Source: Anticarsia gemmatalis
Taxonomy: Eukaryota > Arthropoda > Insecta > Lepidoptera > Erebidae
Length of the DNA: 64,000 nucleotides
NCBI RefSeq assembly: GCF_050436995.1
Contig: NC_134753.1
Span: forward strand, 11,532,001 to 11,596,000
Direction: 5' to 3'
Shown: positions 1-12,200 of the stretch, in pieces
Layout of the letters: every line of letters begins with the position of its first letter
Position numbering within the stretch: the first letter of the stretch is position 1
Position numbers and translations under genes: made by a program
The notes under the pieces: generated by a model
What the model was told of the DNA's origin: nothing
The model's database searches: none
Seen by the model: the letters and a program-made list of their open reading frames with translations, nothing else

Positions 1-1894
1 TTGGAGTGTATGAAGGAGATTGTATCGATACAGAAAATAACTCTAGTTCAGCAACTGAGCAGAGATGTATGTAAAGCCTTGGGTGCAAGGTTTTCGGCTG
101 GCGGATGAATACGACATTCTGAATTTAAAACATCTTCATCACCACTGTCTGATGCCTGTTTGATACAGTTACTTTTTTGGAAATACATGGAATAACGCAT
201 CTTAATTTAAATAAATTGTGGACGCAAAGGCGTGTACTGAGTTCTTGAGTTGTTAGAACGAAGTTAATACGCGCGATTCTATAGAGACACGTTTGGAGCT
301 ATACTGTGCAAAGATTAGAGCACATCAACATTGCTGCGTTGCTGTGTGTCTTGCCTACGTGATCGCCGCGTTAAATAACGCCATGTGTAAGGGCTCTAAT
401 AAGTGATAAACATGCGTCATTGATTCACAGTGCTTAGTGCTTATTTGTGTTGCACCACTTAGGGTTTATGCAGTTCGCAATTTTGTTTTGTCTATTTGGT
501 AGTTCCTGTTTATTTGGTATCTCTGAGTTTTGAGCGGATTTGTGGAATTAAGGCTGGTTTAATTTGCTTGCTCTTTGATTGTTTGATTGAGTTGAATAAT
601 TAGTATATTGTAGTGATGTAAGAATGAGGAATTTGAGTTGAAACATATGAAAATTCGTGTGAAGTGATATAGAGTTAATGGCAGTCAATATAATATAATT
701 CTGAATTGTTTTCTTTTGAACTAAAATTGTCCTGATTCTGATTAAATATCCCAACAAAATTAAAAGTCCGACGAAAAAGTGCCTTTCATTCTAAATTCAT
801 AGTTCAAAGCAAAATAATTCTAGAACGAAATGAAAACTAGACATCATTAAAGCCACCTTTTCAGCCAGATCAACCATTTCAGTCGCTATTTAGCCTTAAT
901 CTCTACAAAACGATCTGTCATCAAAAGTCCACAGCATCCTTTTTGCCAATACAGTCCCAACGATCTACGGGTGTTCGTATACACTAGAGATGCTACATTT
1001 CAGATTCGGATATTAATAGTACCTAGTAGTAAATAGTAGTAAATAATTTTATTGTACTAAGATTTAATCATGCAGTGTCTATTTTTCCGGATAATCTGGT
1101 AGTTTCGGATAGTTTTGGTTTTGGTTATGGATATGAGATCTGATGATATTTGTTGTTAAATTAAAAAACTTACAAATTAACCGTGTGCCGTAGACCGTTT
1201 AATATCAATCGCGTATTAGACCCATTTACAGTAAAATATTATGTGCAAGAAGCAACCTACGTATGTACCTATACTGTCCCATTATTGGGCAAAGCTCTTC
1301 CGCAAACTCATCCATTGGTCGCGAATCTTGGCTATTTCCTACGGTTACGGATATAATTAACTTTCGGATATACCACATATTCGGTTAGAGAGCTAAAATC
1401 TCTGGTCGCACCATCGCTAGTGTACACAGTAGGTACACAATACGACGTAAATAGAGCGCAGTGACACCGAGGGTGCGAATGTATGTCTAATTGCCTGCGG
1501 ACGCGTCTCAACTCGGTTTCGAACAAGTGCATACACAGGGCTGGCTGACTTTTTATAGCAGCTTTTGAATGCAACTGAATGCGTGTGGTGAAGGAAAATG
1601 TAGCAAATATGACTGTATAGTCTTACTCGTGTTTTAAATGCGAATTTTGTATGGATGTTTGTTGTTTGTCGTCCTAAAACTCCTGAAATGATTTTGAGGT
1701 AGGATTTAAAGTGGATTAACAGGTATTATGTTCCTTTTTATTCTGGAAAATCGTTTCGTGCGAACAGTCGCGGGCTATGATTAAATAGGTTACGATATAA
1801 ATGTGAAAATTTGTTAATTTTCAGCCAAGTTTTTTTTAAGTTTACAGCTTGGACCATAGGCAGAAGCTAGAATAATGTAAATAAGAAAAAACCA
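1..1894. other. no gene seen
   Basis: AT-rich DNA. 240-470 is less AT-rich and has no clear repeat wording; it could hold a non-coding exon but no splice pair stands out. The 80-codon - strand ORF at 1332-1574 shows no coding signs. Confidence 0.5.
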
Positions 1895-1972
1895 ATAGCA
1901 CTTTGCCGGACCTGGGAATCGAACCTGAGACCTGGTGGTTTGATGCACTACCATCCAGCGGACAGACGCAGT
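1895..1972 (-). repeat. tRNA-headed SINE fragment
   Basis: On the - strand AGGTCTCAGGTTCGATTCCC is a good B box, preceded by GCTGGATGGTAGTGCATC as a poor A box. It is the pol III promoter part of a SINE, not a tRNA: no acceptor stem can be formed. Confidence 0.5.
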
Positions 1973-2200
1973 TTTTTACGTTTCTTAGCAAAAGCCTGAA
2001 CATTTCATAATAGCTTAAAGAACGAAAGCCACAATTAAATACAGCTTAAGAATGTACTTGTATATTATTATAATTAATTACCCCCGGAAGAGGTTGAAGT
2101 TTTACGCAGCGTGTACGAGTGGTGGACGATCTTATACTCGTAGGGCTGGGTAAGACGTCTTGGTTACAGTCACATGTTAGTTAAAGACTTTATAAGAAGA

Positions 2201-2445
2201 CTAGCTGATACGCGCAACTTCGCTTGCGTCACATAAGAGAATCATAATTTTCCCCGTTTTTGTAACATTTTTCACTGGTACTCTGCTCCTATTGGTTGTG
2301 GCGTGATGATATATAGCCTATAGCCTTTCTCAATAAATGGGCTATCTAACACTGAAAGAATTTTTCAAATCGGACCCGTAGTTCCTGAGATTAGCGCGTT
2401 CAAACAAACAAACAAACTCTTCTGCTTTATAATATTAAGTATAGA
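2201..2445 (-). mobile_element. second Helitron of the same family
   Basis: This is the reverse complement of the 29304-29569 element from CTAG (2201-2204) to the TC end (2444-2445), with the same (CAAA)n run and the same shared block TTTGTAACATTTTTCACTGG. About 20 nt shorter. Confidence 0.7.
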
Positions 2446-2480
2446 TTAGCAAATTTTACACTAATAATAATGTCGTTCTG

Positions 2481-2660
2481 GCCAAATTCGGTTACGACAG
2501 CCAGTTTTATTGAAATAAGCTAACTGTGCAGGACCTTGTTTATAGTTGCCAAGTGTGTGCACAATACAAAGGTACACTCTCTATTCCTTTACTCTTATAA
2601 ACTGGTGGGTCGGCTGAACCGACATGACCAGAGGAACACACGCAGGACCGATGGCCGGAT
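2481..2660 (+). repeat. dispersed repeat, CATGACCAGAG family
   Basis: GAAATAAGCTAACTGTGCAG, TAGTTGCCAAGTGTGTGCAC, GTCGGCTGAACCGACATGAC and CAGGACCGATGGCC. A second copy is at 12586. Confidence 0.55.
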
Positions 2661-2727
2661 CAAAGATACGAGTATGAATTCAATTATGAGTGGAATAGAG
2701 TAAACCTATTACATGATGGGATACGGA

Positions 2728-2790
2728 AGTTAACGCCACTTGGTACGATCTTTACAAACTTCTCTTGCCTCATTCACTTACCATAGGTAC
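2728..2790 (-). repeat. fragment of the CGCCACTTGGTACGA family
   Basis: TTAACGCCACTTGGTACGATC and TTTACAAACTTCTCTTGCC match the right side of the 48281 copy. Confidence 0.4.
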
Positions 2791-3630
2791 ATCTTGTCAC
2801 ACAGGACCGATTACGAGTGCTGAAATATTAAAATTATAATTTTCTACAATATACTTAGCCAATTACTTGCTAGCTTAAAGATGATGATGATTATGAAATA
2901 CCTTTTCCAGATATAAATTAACTATTGTGAACCGTTCAGTCACTTATTGTTGCCAAAAAGAGGAAACAAACTTTACTTACATTTATTTTATTTTAAAGGC
3001 CTTGCCGAAACATTCTTAAAAGCAACTATAAATAAGCTATATTTATTACCTTTCGTTTAGAATTTATACACATTAGGTTCACGTCACTATTAATGACTTT
3101 TTGTTTTATTTTCCGAACTAACTCACGCACTAGCATTTCGTGTGTGTTGACGTCAAATACAGCATTTTAGTGAAGCCTAGAATAATTTGGTATTGTGACA
3201 AAAACCAAGCAATTAGATATATTTTCGACTAGTAGACGGATCAGTAGCGTCAGTTGTTTCCTTTTGATCAAATCAAACAATTTCGAGCCTAAAATGTTTA
3301 TTTAATACTATCTATATTTTGAATTTAAATATGTTTATTGATTATGTCAGTAGAGTAATTTTGTGATGAGAAACAAGCGTCCATCCTAGCATAATAATTT
3401 TATCTGAGACCAAATAATAATATAGTACGAATATGCATAGTCACTAAAATATCTGACTTACGTTCATAAAATAAAATATTTCACTTTATCCCTTTACAAG
3501 CACGCGTTATTTAACATCATGCAAAAAATAGCAAATCACTCCCCTATTTGCAATCTCTGAATCGACAACCCTAACGTACCTGTGGCGTCATAAAGGCTAG
3601 GATGCACCAGCCGTTGGGGTGCAGTTCAAA

Positions 3631-3711
3631 CACACACACACATGCATCCGCACGCATATGCACACATGCGTGCACACACACACATGCGCGCATGTCGCGT
3701 GCATGCATGCT
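3631..3711. repeat. alternating purine-pyrimidine tract, Z-DNA-prone
   Basis: About 80 bp of CA, TG and CG steps (CACACACACACATGCA at the left, GTGCATGCATGC at the right) with only two breaks in strict alternation. Confidence 0.8.
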
Positions 3712-4229
3712 GTAAACAGTGGCGATTACTTCGGGCTATAAAAACCAAAAGATAAGTATTAACGTGTGCGGGTCGAGATATGAGACAGGATTATGCGTGA
3801 ATGTTGGAAGGGATAGTTAGATGTTTGTTTTGGTATTTGGCGCAAAAGTAACTAAGAAATTGCATAGAAATACAGAAAATACTTTTTGGTACACATCAAT
3901 ATTTAAAGGTTTACACACCTTTAATTGATTTCATGTGAGAGAATCCGTTTCGGAGAATATATTAAAGTAAAAAACGAATACCTAACACATCAATTTACAA
4001 TCTGCGGCTTATCCTAAATCATATTTAGGTTGCTAACAAATAGACAGAGAAGAGGAGAGAGACCTCAACTTTCAAGAACTGTACGATTCTATTCGAAAAT
4101 TATAATCAGTGTGATCATTAAACCCTTCGCATTATTGAAACTTACTTATGTATTTTATTAACATAGACTAATTTTGTTAACAATACAATATATATAATTA
4201 TAATATTATTTTGAACCATGAATTGCACA

Positions 4230-4430
4230 GTAACGCCATCTTCGTAAAACTGACACCATTAAAGAATCAACGTGCCGTAACTTTCCTGTTAGAAGTTCAG
4301 AATAAAACTAACAGATGGCGCTACCACAAAATTTGTTTGAGAGGAATGACTGCCATCTGGTGTGCAAAAATATGACTAGTGTAAGTCCTAACTTTCACTT
4401 AAAGTTGTTAGATGGCGTAAAGTTTTTCTT
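4230..4430. repeat. cluster of AGATGGCG motifs
   Basis: GCCATCTT (about 4233), AGATGGCGCT (4314), GCCATCTGG (4351) and AGATGGCGTA (4411) occur within 200 bp in both orientations, suggesting a small dispersed element with inverted ends. Ends not fixed. Confidence 0.3.
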
Positions 4431-5241
4431 CATAAAAATTACCAGAAACTTTTAAAAATTTTTGGTATGCATTTTTAGAAATCTGGTATCAATATTATTA
4501 TGATGTTGGTGAAAGTAGAGCGGCTTTACAACAAACCGTAATCACTGTGTTATAGGATTGGTTCATTTATAGAATAATCCCATCAGAGAAATCAGAAGCA
4601 TTGTTTACCTACTAGTTTTATATAATATATATAGTCTTATTTACAATAGTATAAAATATAATTTGTTAGATTACTTCTTAGTGTTATTAGTTATTGCATT
4701 GTGTTCGATAATACTTATTCTTGGTCACGATTTTGGATTGTTATCATAATAAAAATCTGCTCAGAAGTTAAGCATAATTGAGTAGGTATAATGAAACTAA
4801 AACTATTACTATTATTATACTAACTTATTAAACTACTTTGCTGATTTTGATGACATTTGTTACACAGACTTTTAATTCTGACTTATCTCATCAGATTATA
4901 CATATACATTTATGCCTCTAATTTTAAGTGTAGTATATATAATAATATAGTCTTTTATTATAGATGTTATCAATTCAAGTAGCATTTTAATCCCCTCTTA
5001 CAATAAACTATGTGACACGGAGCATCACAAGCTCATCTGTTACAAGTCGCACTCATGCACTCTGCCCGCTGCTAATATATCATGTACTCAGCCTTATTGT
5101 GTGCTACTGAACATTGCAACATAAAGCAATGTTATGATTAGAATTCTATATTTCATGCACTTATTAACTTCTGCTCGCAACTTTGTCAAAGTATTCAATG
5201 TGTAAATAATACAGATTAGGTATAAACTATCCATATTTCAG

Positions 5242-5289
5242 ACTTTCATCAAAATGTGTACAACAGTTTCAGCGTGATCGAGAACAAAA
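5242..5289 (+). other. weak candidate micro-exon upstream of the 19559 exon
   Basis: ATATTTCAG ends at 5241 and GTATGT starts at 5290, bounding 48 nt. Two frames are open. The one starting at the second base (LSSKCVQQFQRDREQ plus two bases) would join the 19559 exon in its supported frame. The acceptor tract is short and the flanks are AT-rich, so this is a lead rather than a called exon. Confidence 0.2.
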
Positions 5290-5374
5290 GTATGTCTAAG
5301 TATCTAAACTTGGTATTTATAATATTGGTCACACAAATAAGTGGCCAGAGACATATTGTGTTAAGATTTGCTGC

Positions 5375-5620
5375 CTAGTTTATCCCTGGATTAGTACTCA
5401 GGGCTAAGGCTCTTAGATGGGACGCGGAATATCCAATCGGAGGTACCGCGTCCTGGCCACTTCATGGTGTCTGTTGAAGGAACACCGTCGGGCTTTTAGT
5501 CGGTATGCCTAAATTTAAAGCCGGAACGCCTTGCCGGCGGGAGAGCCCGACAGACCCCCGCTTCCTCCCTGGAGCGGGACGTGCAGTAATGTATTTTCCC
5601 AACAAAAACTCTTAGATAAT
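5375..5620 (+). repeat. GC-rich dispersed repeat with an internal hairpin
   Basis: It is much richer in G+C than the surroundings. It includes GGACGCGG (5420-5427) facing CCGCGTCC (5446-5453), then CTTCATGGTGTCTGTTGAAG, GAACACCGTCGGGCTTTTAG and GGAGCGGGACGTGCAGTAAT. The wording resembles a repeat I recall from moth genomes; no second copy is in the window. Confidence 0.45.
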
Positions 5621-6049
5621 GGATTTTATTTCACCGAATTTAACCTAGTTTTTTTTAAGTAAAAATAGTTTATTGTTTTACTACAGTTCAACAACCTAAA
5701 GAGTTTCATTTCAATGTCTCATGCACGTAGTACTTCATATTGGGAATACGCAGAATTATTCAATAAAATAAAGATAAATCGTAAACCAAGCAAATGGGTA
5801 AAGGTAATACTTTTAAGATATCAAAGAGAAATCATTTGTTAAGAGTACTTAACCTTACAAGGGAAAAAAGGTATTATTTCCTTTGTATCATAATCTTTGT
5901 TAGTTTCCCATAAGCAAAGATTCGTAGAAAACCATATTTTTCCTTCCCTCTTCATACGAAACTTTAACCCAAAGAACGAGGACTCAGTAGCTAGAATTTT
6001 GATAGTCAGAATATAATATAGTGTTTCTATTTATTTATAACTTCAAACC

Positions 6050-6275
6050 GGTTATACCCAAAGGTGTATGTGAGATGTATAAAATACACCCACATTTCGC
6101 CATTTACATGATCCATTGTAGTAGGGGGCAAGCCTATTGCCATATTTCGGGCACGTTACCTAAGCCCCTTAAGCGCAGTCTATATTTGAAACGGCCAAAA
6201 TCATTCGCCTTGTAGGTAGATCGAACTCGAGACCTTGTAATCACCAGCCGTATACACTACCAGCCAGACCACAAT
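6050..6275 (-). repeat. SINE copy, near full length
   Basis: On the - strand it starts GGTCTGGCTGGTAGTGTATA, has a B-box-like GTCTCGAGTTCGATCTACC, then GGCAATAGGCTTGCCCCC, then TGTGGGTGTATTTTATACA, and ends with a tail containing CTTTGGGTATAACC. The same order of blocks recurs at 14600, 33990 and 57670, defining one SINE family. Confidence 0.6.
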
Positions 6276-6727
6276 CGCAAGCTTTTCTTATTTAAAACTT
6301 CAATTTACACACATTTCGTCTCTACAATAATCTCTCTGATACAAAGCTAAGTACACACATATATCCTGTAGCCGGTCTCATTAGGCAGATAAGATCACAT
6401 TGCACGTTCACAGCCTCCTCGATCATACGCGCTCTATCTGCGCATCAGCGATGAGAGCGATGCATCTGCAGGTGTTCTAAGGCTTATTACAAGGACTAGA
6501 CTATACCCGACATACCTGTTCCTCGGTCAAAATCTGTTTTGGTATTATTGAGCAACAAACGTCCATCACCCTTTTGTGAAACAAGCTTGAGCTCGCCTGC
6601 TCATAAAGAATTCCCAGAGTAAAAAGTATCCTAATAATAAATTGACTATCACTTGCTCCATTGGTAAAAGAAAATATCGCAATGAAACTTTACATGTAAA
6701 AAAATGTTTCATGTATTTGTTGAGGGC

Positions 6728-6825
6728 CTGCAATGTCCCCCGCAAATGGCTAGCGTAGTGGATTCAAGGCCTGATTCCCTCAATTTGGGAGGAGACCCTA
6801 GTGGGGCATTATTGAGCCAAAAAAG
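6728..6825 (+). repeat. RTE-like LINE 3'-end remnant
   Basis: CCCGCAAATGGCTAGCGTAG, TGGATTCAAGGCCTGATTCC and TTTGGGAGGAGACCCTAGT follow the wording of a common lepidopteran RTE-type 3' end (family attribution from memory). Confidence 0.45.
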
Positions 6826-7546
6826 TCATTTATGTATTAATTCAGGTTTTTAACTATGTGTGTACCAAATTTATCAAAATACTATTACAATATTTGTATA
6901 CAAGAAATTGAAGGTAAAATGTTGGTCTACCGTCTAGACGTGAACACATTTCATACCTTAGAGCAAATCACCAATAACTATTAACCAATGGAAGCCAGCC
7001 AACAACCGTATGCGATACAATAGCCGCTATTAAATCTTAACAATATATTATTCAAAGACATTTCAACCACGGAACTGGTACGGATATACCAAGACATACT
7101 ACCAAATATACAAAACTTACATCACTTTTATGACCAAGAAAATAAGGTTCAAATTCAAATGGTAACTAGTATAGTAGTTGTAACATTATTGTTGTAATGG
7201 ATGCGTATAATTCAAGTCCTACAGTGACCGAGTACGTGTCAATATATGTGAATGTCTGTATTCTGGACCGTATTCGCGAATTTAATGGTATTATGACTGA
7301 TATTAGGCGTTAAATTTTATAATCTTGACAGTACTAGCTTCTAAACCAGATGTTGTTCGCGTGAATTTGTTTTCCATGGTAAAAGGTATTCTCAATATTC
7401 ATTCAAGGTATAAGTAATTTGGGAATCAACAAAGTCTGGTCAGTGGTTTTGTAAAGAGGAACAAACCTCCAAGCATAAAATATAAAAGTGATTAGATACA
7501 GGATTTTGGGGCTTGTACGTTAAACAGAATGAAACCATTAAACCTA

Positions 7547-8880
7547 AATCAAAAAATCAAAATCAAATCATTTATTCATTTAGGTCAAATATTGACACTT
7601 ATGATAGTCGTTACAATTACTGAATCTACCACTAGCTCGGAAAGGGGGTAGAGCCTTATGAGAAGAGCTAGCGAGAAACTCACGGCCACTCTTTTCAATC
7701 GCCAAAAGTTTTACAATGTGGTTGATACAATAATTGATCATGCGAGGAGCTGCCAACAATCAGCGATATAGACTAAACGTCAATTAAGTTAAGTTAATAT
7801 AGCTAGGTTATTTATTAGTCTCTGATCGTACCGTATGTTGGGAGCACCTACTTGCATGTGATAATAAGAATATGGGCAGCAAGTGAGCACACTGGTTGTG
7901 AACATTATAAAAGAAAAAAGTGACAGTTTTATGAATAACATCAAATTGTACGTAACATCACCTATTTGCATCATTAATTGCCCATATTTTACAATATTAG
8001 ACCTACTGCTACTGAGTTTATACAATTTATAGCAAAGTTCCCTAATGTCAAAGAATCCTAATCAAGCGAGCGACTAATCCCAAGAGCTATTGTCGTTTAG
8101 ATACTCATCAATTCTGTAATAAGCTTTCCTAACGAGATGTTCCTTAACAGCAACTTTGAATTGTGGCAGGGGTAAATCCATGATGTGCTTGGGAAGCTTG
8201 TTGAAGAAACGAATGCCGATACCTACAAACGAATTGTGCACCTTGTGTAAACGATGATGGGGACCTACTAATTTGTGTCTGTTTCTAGTGTTATAATTGT
8301 GTCTATCGCTATTTGTTGCGAAAGTCCCTAAATTTTGTTTTATATACAACAAGTTTGCAAGCACATACTGTGATGACACCGTCAGTATCCCTATCTGCCC
8401 AAAAAGCTCTCTCAAGGAGTCTCGCGCTCCTAAACTATAAATTGCACGGATAGCTCTTTTTTGAAGGACAAAAATAACATCTATATCAGCAGCCTTACCC
8501 CACAGTAATATACCGTAAGACATGACGCTGTGAAAATAACTAAAGTAAACCAGTCTTGCCGCATCCACACCAGCAAACTGTCTTACTTTTCTGATTGCGT
8601 ACGCGGCGGAGCTGAGTCTCCCCGAGAGATGCGCTATCTGAGTGCCCCATTGGAGCTTGCTATCCAGACTGATACCTAAAAAAGTTGCCGAATCTACCAA
8701 ATCGATAGTTTGCCCATTTACGACTATGTTAGTACCTGAATTCCTCGCGTTGGGCATAGTGAACCTAATGCACTTAGTTTTGTTAGAATTTAATAACAGA
8801 TTATTACAAGTGAACCAGTTGTGGACCTGTTCAAGAATACTATTGATATCAATAAAACCTGAGATACGATGTTGAAGACA
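7547..8880 (-). mobile_element. 5'-truncated non-LTR retrotransposon (CR1/jockey-like LINE)
   Basis: The - strand carries the last 268 codons of a reverse-transcriptase ORF, then a 3' untranslated part of about 530 nt, ending near 7547 in a short reiterated TTTGATT-type tail instead of poly(A). Such tails are usual for CR1-like elements in Lepidoptera (recalled, not searched). Homology seems to stop near 8880; the frame stays open only to a stop at 8920-8922, so the insertion is 5'-truncated as target-primed integration often leaves. No target duplication was found by eye. A relic 3' end with similar tail wording is at 35568-35640. Confidence 0.75.
8074..8880 (-). pseudogene. C-terminal fragment of non-LTR reverse transcriptase
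   Basis: This is an open frame of 268 residues ending SSWD-stop. It reads LNSNKTKCIRF (the LNxxKTK motif after the palm) about 30 residues in, then FLGISLDSKLQW, the thumb-like helical part with SYGILLWG, and near the end YNTRNR and FFNKLP, all usual in the C-terminal part of CR1/jockey-type ORF2. The endonuclease and the catalytic FxDD box are absent, so it cannot be active. There is no frameshift or stop in the retained part, which suggests a fairly young insertion. Homology of the first residues near 8880 is uncertain. Confidence 0.8.
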
Positions 8881-8922
8881 GAACGAAGTAGAGGGAGAGT
8901 GTAAGGAAAGCTGACCCCACTA

Positions 8923-10837
8923 CCATAGTACGAATAGCCAGGAAGGGAGAGAGAACGTAAATTTTAATGAATTCAATCCTGACCCAAAGAATCACTCAAA
9001 ATAATAACCCCGACTTCAGTAAGTGATGACAGTTCAAATAAAAAACCTCAATAAAAATAAAAAAAATACTCGAAGAAAGCGATTACTCGGCCACAATAAA
9101 AGACTATATTAAGACGATAAAGCCTCTATAAGTCGTCCCGCACATAATATGTGTAATAACATATAAAATATATGAGAGAACTTCCGTATTTCTCGAGAAA
9201 CGCCGTATTGTTACTGCGGAAATTGTCGAGAAATAACACTCCTTTTCTGTTTAGTTTTTCTGATGTTTTGGTGAGCATTTTTAACAGTGTCTGATAGTTG
9301 TCACTCATTTCCAAATCTTGGTACTAACTTTATTTTATTCTAGTTTCTCAATTGTATGAAATTTACAATTTTGATATTTAAAGAATGTTTTGTAAGTTTT
9401 GTACAATTAAATTAAAAGAATCATCCAAACACTGAATCATCTTGGTTTCGCAATGATAATATTTGTATAAATTTATGTATCTTTGTAATGAAAGAGACTA
9501 AGCCTTAATAACATAAAAAACGAGTGTTTGATTCCATGAGTATTATTGTAAAAAATCTCATCAAGCAGTCTTTAAAATATCCGTTCAGAAATATTGTGTG
9601 GTGTAATTTTATTCTATTGTAATTGATTTCATAATTAATGTATTCTGAAATGTCTCCCATAATTATTCCCCATTTTTCTTTAATCAAGGATTGATTATGG
9701 TTATAATTTCACCGTAAAAATTTGCCATTATTTGTTATCTTCTGTTAAAATCCGATATCTAAACATATTTCGCACATCCAATCGTAAAAAAGCATAAGAA
9801 CCAAAGAAACATATTACCACTTACGACCATTTTACTCTAAAGTTTTTAGGACAGTTCCTCCAACATTCACCATTAACCCAGCTTCTCGTATACGGTTACC
9901 ATATTGGTTTTGACTCAGCAATGACCATAGCCATTCACCATAAAACCTCACTCCCACCCCTTTCAGCGATTGCTTAACACATTTAACCCGCAAAACTGTC
10001 ATGGGACGATTTGACGGGTCTAAAAGACCTTTGAAAAACTGATCCTTAACGGCTTGCTATAAAAATAAACTGGAGCTTACAAGGACGATGCTAATGTGAA
10101 ACCAATATTCTTTAATGGCTCTTTCCAGATATAAGCTGTGTTTAGATTTTCTGTATATTTTAACTGGGTCACGAAAATGGATTGGAGGGATAAAAAATAA
10201 GATAATATAGAAGAAAAAAACGTCAGTGCTTTGTGGTTGATTTCTATGATATTATTGTTAAGTATTTAAGTAATGCTGTAGTGTAATTGTTTGAACTTGC
10301 TACTGACGCCGAGCAAGTGAATAAAATTCTTGGTATTAAAAGTATACGTTCTTTGTTTTCTATTAAAAGTGATAGGTAGTTACTTTCTTCATATAATTTT
10401 AAGTTTTGGTTGTTGGAAGAGGTAGGATTAGCAGAAAATCACTCCACCTAGACCTGAAACCAAATAATTATTTGAAGCAAATTAATCAATTTCTATATCT
10501 TTTTGATTGATGCGAAATTGAGTTCCTATTGGTTAACAGAAAAAAAACTTTATGTTGCCTTTCATTCACATATAATTTACATTTCACAAAAATGAAGGAA
10601 TACAAAAAAACCTAGTTGTATTTTTATCGTATTTTTGTAGGAGCTCTAATTACATTGGCTACATAATTAATGTTCTTACCATCCAATATAATGAGAACTA
10701 TTTCCCAAGAGCGCAGAATTCCACCATTTATATTTTCATGAAACAATAAGCAGTACAATTTATTAGTCGTTTGAAGGTCATGCACCCTTCTCTGTGTAGT
10801 TTATGAGCCTTCATTTAATACTTTGTTGGTTTACTAA
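8923..10837. other. no gene seen
   Basis: AT-rich, no long frame, no repeat match in the window. Short - strand frames at 9126 and 9505 look random. Confidence 0.5.
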
Positions 10838-11131
10838 CGTTTTTAGGGCTCCGTAACATACGAGTAAAAACGGAACCCTATTTCTAAGATTCCGCTGTCA
10901 GTCCGTCTGTCTGTCTGTCTGTCACCAGGATACTATATCGCATGGAGCGTGATGGCTAGACAATTACAATTTTCACAGACAATGTATTTACATGAATAAA
11001 AAAATATATATATATATATTTCAAAAGGGCTATCAATTATCATACAACAATCGCATTTTTTTGCCGCTTGTTCTAGATAGTAGTACGGAACTTATTAAGC
11101 GCGGGTCCGGTTTGCACTTTTTCGGTTTTTA
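10838..11131 (+). repeat. dispersed repeat, GGGCTCCGTAACATACG family
   Basis: AACGTTTTTAGGGCTCCGTA, AAAACGGAACCCTATTTCTA, a (GTCT)n run at 10902-10923, GATGGCTAGACAATTACAA and the closing TTTGCACTTTTTCGG. An (AT)n run at about 11004-11020 is inserted in it. Second copy at 30856. Confidence 0.6.
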
Positions 11132-11997
11132 GGCTCTGTTTAGCTTTGCGAAGGCTTTTATGTTACTGGAATCCGTGATATATGTATGATACGTTTTTGG
11201 GCGAAATATTTACAAGAATTTTCATGTAAATGTTTGTGTTTATCACTTTTGTTCCTCTTGTGGTTCAGAATAATTTAATTTCTATGTATTTTCCCTTAGT
11301 ATTGGTACGTACGTATAACTCTAAATGATTTTATCAGAAACTATTGAACAAGAAAATTGATTTGGACATAAATGTCTGAGGGCAACAGTTACAGGCCAAT
11401 GCCTACCGTAACTAAACTATTAGTTTTCACAAACACGTAATTTTTTTATTATAATTGTTGTGAATACAATATTTGATATATTAATTATTTACAACAACGT
11501 CAAACGATATACATACATGTGCAAGCTGAATATTTAAATTGAAGTCAGTAAAGAACATAACATATTTTATTGAAGAGCTTTTGACTGCTTTCTACTAAGT
11601 ACATATTTCTTACTCTTACTTAATATTTAAAGTATTAAAAACCACGGAAATACAAATTAGTCTGTATGTCTGTTCTTACTTTCCAGACCTCAAAATTCTG
11701 CACTGCAGTAATACATTACAGAGTCCAATCACACGAAGCACTTCGTCGTCAATGTTTTGACAGATGTTCGTGTAAATTGTACAAATTGTTATTTTTGTCG
11801 CTGCTACTCATTTACGTCTGCTTGTTTAGAGACCACGCCGACCCTCAATTACGGGATTAGTGAATGTAATTTGCATGTAATAACTCGAAGGTAATTGCGA
11901 CGATGTTAGTTGAATTTGAATTGTGTTGTTTGTGAGAAACTCCAACAGAATTTGCACCGTTTCTGTGGTCTAGGTTGTAGTAAATAATACAATGACT

Positions 11998-12172
11998 GCT
12001 GTAGCGCGATTCTGTAAAGTCGCTACTGTCGAGTATCGAAATTTTGACGTTTAGAATGTACTGCCAAAATATTTCCTACGAGGTCAGAGGCGCTGGGCAG
12101 ATTTTCATACAAACTTTCTCGATTACAGGTCGGTTGTCGGTAGTCGATAGTAGTAGAGAATCGAGCTACTGA
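11998..12172 (+). repeat. inverted-repeat (MITE-like) element, TCAGTAGC family
   Basis: The ends are imperfect inverted repeats (left TGTAGCGCGATTCTGTA, right complement TCAGTAGCTCGATTCTCTA). The middle reads GAATGTACTGCCAAAATA, GAGGCGCTG, TTTTCATACAAA and GTTGTCGGTAGTCGATAGTA. About 175 bp, non-coding. Confidence 0.6.
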
Positions 12173-12200
12173 TCAGGCCCCGTCAGTCAATATAAAAGAT

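Larger units (their letters stand above)
2791..5241. other. no gene seen
   Basis: AT-rich filler apart from the purine-pyrimidine tract (3631-3711) and the AGATGGCG cluster (4230-4430). Confidence 0.5.

Noticed and set aside
1332..1574. 80-codon - strand frame
   Set aside because: No domain and no splice context; amino-acid mix (many Arg, His, Cys) is that of random DNA.
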